A stretch of DNA of 7,562 nt from Clostridia bacterium (GTDB lineage Bacteria; Bacillota_E; SLMV01; PUMD01), in NCBI GenBank assembly GCA_003563755.1, contig PWUB01000118.1:1-7562 (forward strand). Reading direction: 5' to 3'. This document shows, in pieces, positions 6,198 through 7,562 of this stretch (position 1 is the first letter of the stretch; every line of letters starts with the position of its first letter). The notes beneath the pieces are model-generated. The model made no database searches. It saw only the letters and a program-made list of their open reading frames with translations, and was not told where the DNA came from. A program made the position numbers and the translations under genes.

Positions 6198-7241
6198 TTG
6201 AGCTCAGAGACCAGGGTAGGCGTAGTTCGTGATGACAGGTACCTCCTGCACGACAGCCCGAGGCATCCGGAGAACAAGGCGAGGCTTTCCGCCATAGACG
6301 CAGATCTGCACGAAAGGGGGGTGGTGAGTAAACTGGCACATGTTGAACCCACCGAGGCCAGTACCGACGAGATTCTGTATGCTCACACCCTGCGATACCT
6401 GGAGTTTGTCAAGAGACTCTGTGATGAGGGTTACCGGGCCCTGGATCACGACACCTACATCAACTCCCACAGTTACGAGACAGCCCTGCTGGCAGCCGGT
6501 GGCTGTATCAGGGCCGTGGACCGGGTGATGTCAGGTCAGCTTGCGAGCGCCTTCTGCCTGGTCCGCCCGCCCGGGCACCACGCGGAGGCGGATCGGGCGA
6601 GGGGGTTCTGCATATTCAACAACATCGCCATAGCGGCCGAGCATGCCATGCGCAGCTACGGGCTGGAACGCATCCTCATCGTCGATTGGGATGTTCACCA
6701 CGGCAACGGCACCCAGGCAGCCTTTTACGATGATCCCCGGGTGCTGTACTTTTCAATCCACCAGCGGTTCATCTTCCCGGGAACCGGTGCCGTGGGTGAG
6801 GTCGGGACAGGACAGGGCACCGGATACACCGTCAACGTGCCCCTGCCCGGAGGTTGCGGAGACGACGACTACGAGATGGTGATGAAGGAGTTGTTGGTGC
6901 CGATCGCCGGGGACCACCGGCCCCAGCTGGTCCTCGTCTCAGCGGGACAGGATGCCCACGTGCGCGATCCCCTGGCAGGGATGTCCCTGTCCTCGTCCGC
7001 GTACGGCATGATGACCGACGTCATCCGGGGGATCGCTGACGAGCATGCCGACGGTAGGATCGTGATGACGTTGGAGGGCGGGTACAGCCCCCAGGGCGGT
7101 CCCGAGGCGGCGTTCTTCATCCTCGATGCCCTGGGTGACCTGGGCGGAGAAAGACCTCCTAGGCGCTCCCCCGGAGTACGGGAAGAGACTCGCGCGATCG
7201 TAGGGGAAGTCCAGGAGGAGCTCGGAGATGCCCGGTGTTGA
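6198..7241 (+). CDS. Histone deacetylase superfamily zinc amidohydrolase (acetylpolyamine amidohydrolase/AcuC-like)
   Basis: A 347-residue cytoplasmic enzyme of usual length for bacterial HDAC-like deacylases, which remove acetyl or other acyl groups from amines through a zinc ion. The catalytic His pair is H127-H128 in RPPGHHAE, followed by GFCIFNN (136-142). The zinc ligands are D165 and H167 in DWDVHHGNGT, and D252 in SAGQDAH (248-254). The transition-state Tyr is Y296 in LEGGYSP. The full set is therefore present and activity is expected. The substrate could be an acetylated polyamine, an N-acylated amino compound, acetyl-lysine on a protein, or an acetoin-utilisation-type target; the motifs do not tell these apart. 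It starts with TTG and is transcribed away from the dehydrogenase operon. A link to amine or imino acid breakdown is suggested only by position. Confidence 0.92.
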   Translation: MSSETRVGVVRDDRYLLHDSPRHPENKARLSAIDADLHERGVVSKLAHVEPTEASTDEILYAHTLRYLEFVKRLCDEGYRALDHDTYINSHSYETALLAAGGCIRAVDRVMSGQLASAFCLVRPPGHHAEADRARGFCIFNNIAIAAEHAMRSYGLERILIVDWDVHHGNGTQAAFYDDPRVLYFSIHQRFIFPGTGAVGEVGTGQGTGYTVNVPLPGGCGDDDYEMVMKELLVPIAGDHRPQLVLVSAGQDAHVRDPLAGMSLSSSAYGMMTDVIRGIADEHADGRIVMTLEGGYSPQGGPEAAFFILDALGDLGGERPPRRSPGVREETRAIVGEVQEELGDARC

Positions 7242-7260
7242 GTGAGGGTTGTACGGAGGG

Positions 7261-7286
7261 GACCTGGATCTGGGTGGATCAGGGTC
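7261..7286. other. Imperfect hairpin downstream of the amidohydrolase gene
   Basis: GACCTGGATC (7261-7270) and GATCAGGGTC (7277-7286) can pair at 8 of 10 positions, plus one G-U and one mismatch, around a 6-nt loop. There is no T-run after it. It could be a weak terminator for the amidohydrolase or an element of the SLH gene leader. Confidence 0.25.
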
Positions 7287-7299
7287 CGGGGAGCGCACG

Positions 7300-7311
7300 C
7301 TGCAGCTGCAG
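7300..7311. repeat. 12-bp perfect palindrome in the leader of the SLH gene
   Basis: CTGCAGCTGCAG reads the same on both strands and ends 30 nt before the start codon of the SLH protein gene. It may be an operator, or chance in GC-rich DNA. Confidence 0.3.
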
Positions 7312-7341
7312 GCAGACTACACACCTCCACGGAGAGAAGGG

Positions 7342-7562
7342 ATGATCATGCGCAGCAGAATGTTGACAGCGGCCCTGGTAATCGTATTGGTATTCGGTAC
7401 GGCCGGCATCGCCGCGGCCAGTGATCCCGGTGAGTTCTTCACCGATGCCCAGGAGTGGGAGGACGAGTTATTCGCCGAGGCCGCCTACTGGTTGGGCCGC
7501 ATGGGCATCTTCATCGGTGATGCCGAGGGGAACCTTCTGCCCGGGGATCCCCTGACTCGTGC
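7342..7562 (+). CDS. Secreted S-layer homology (SLH) domain protein, N-terminal fragment
   Basis: Only the first 73 codons are inside the window and the frame runs off the right edge. The N-terminus is a signal peptide: positive MRSR, then a hydrophobic stretch (about 8-23) ending in the AAA cleavage site, with cleavage likely after residue 26. Residues 46-73 (EAAYWLGRMGIFIGDAEGNL and the following PGDPLTR) fit the start of an SLH domain: the helix, the G-I-x-x-G turn and the PxxPLTRA end. SLH domains bind pyruvylated secondary cell wall polymers, so the protein is probably anchored at the cell surface. GGAGAG lies 5 nt before the ATG at 7342; the ATG at 7348 is less well spaced. Function beyond anchoring cannot be told. 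It is not clearly linked to the metabolic genes to its left. Confidence 0.82.
   Translation, partial: MIMRSRMLTAALVIVLVFGTAGIAAASDPGEFFTDAQEWEDELFAEAAYWLGRMGIFIGDAEGNLLPGDPLTR

Noticed and set aside
7363..7368. TTGACA inside the signal-peptide codons of the SLH gene
   Set aside because: It is within coding sequence, has no good -10 box, and is explained by the Leu-Thr codons.

Overview
This is a GC-rich bacterial window with tightly packed genes, strong GGAGG-type ribosome binding sites and frequent non-ATG starts (GTG, TTG, possibly CTG). The incomplete gene at the right edge encodes a secreted protein with an S-layer homology (SLH) domain. Together with the strong Shine-Dalgarno sites and the clostridial/archaeal style of the dehydrogenase operon, this points to a high-GC Bacillota lineage (clostridial or Limnochordia-like). 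Other SLH-bearing groups such as Synergistota or Thermotogota cannot be excluded. No mobile element, CRISPR array, tRNA or rRNA was seen.

Layout. Left arm, + strand: an ornithine cyclodeaminase/mu-crystallin family imine reductase (29-994), followed 61 nt later by a three-domain protein ending in an alpha/beta-hydrolase (1056-2894). Middle, - strand: four overlapping genes read right to left. They are a small HcnA-like [2Fe-2S] protein (5812-5504), a two-dinucleotide-domain FAD/NAD(P) oxidoreductase (5507-4341), a BFD-like [2Fe-2S] protein (4354-4079) and a DAO-family FAD amine/amino acid dehydrogenase (4085-2907). The hydrolase and the dehydrogenase converge with only 12 nt between their stop codons. 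A divergent intergenic region of about 385 nt (5813-6197) follows. Right arm, + strand: a histone-deacetylase-superfamily zinc amidohydrolase (6198-7241), then the start of the SLH protein (7342 to the window edge).

How the genes may work together. The four-gene operon looks like a multi-subunit, dye-linked amino acid (imino acid) dehydrogenase. It is of the same general build as the alpha-beta-gamma-delta L-proline dehydrogenases of Thermococcales, D-hydroxyproline dehydrogenase (LhpBEF), opine oxidase (OoxAB) and HCN synthase (HcnABC). The DAO-like subunit would oxidise a C-N bond, and electrons would pass through the small iron-sulfur proteins and the second flavoprotein. The imine reductase on the left is the type that reduces cyclic ketimines such as pyrroline-2-carboxylate, so the two units could act on related imino acids. 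The hydrolase and the amidohydrolase could release or deacylate the substrate. This pathway is inference from gene neighbourhood; the enzyme families themselves are well supported by motifs, but substrates are not.
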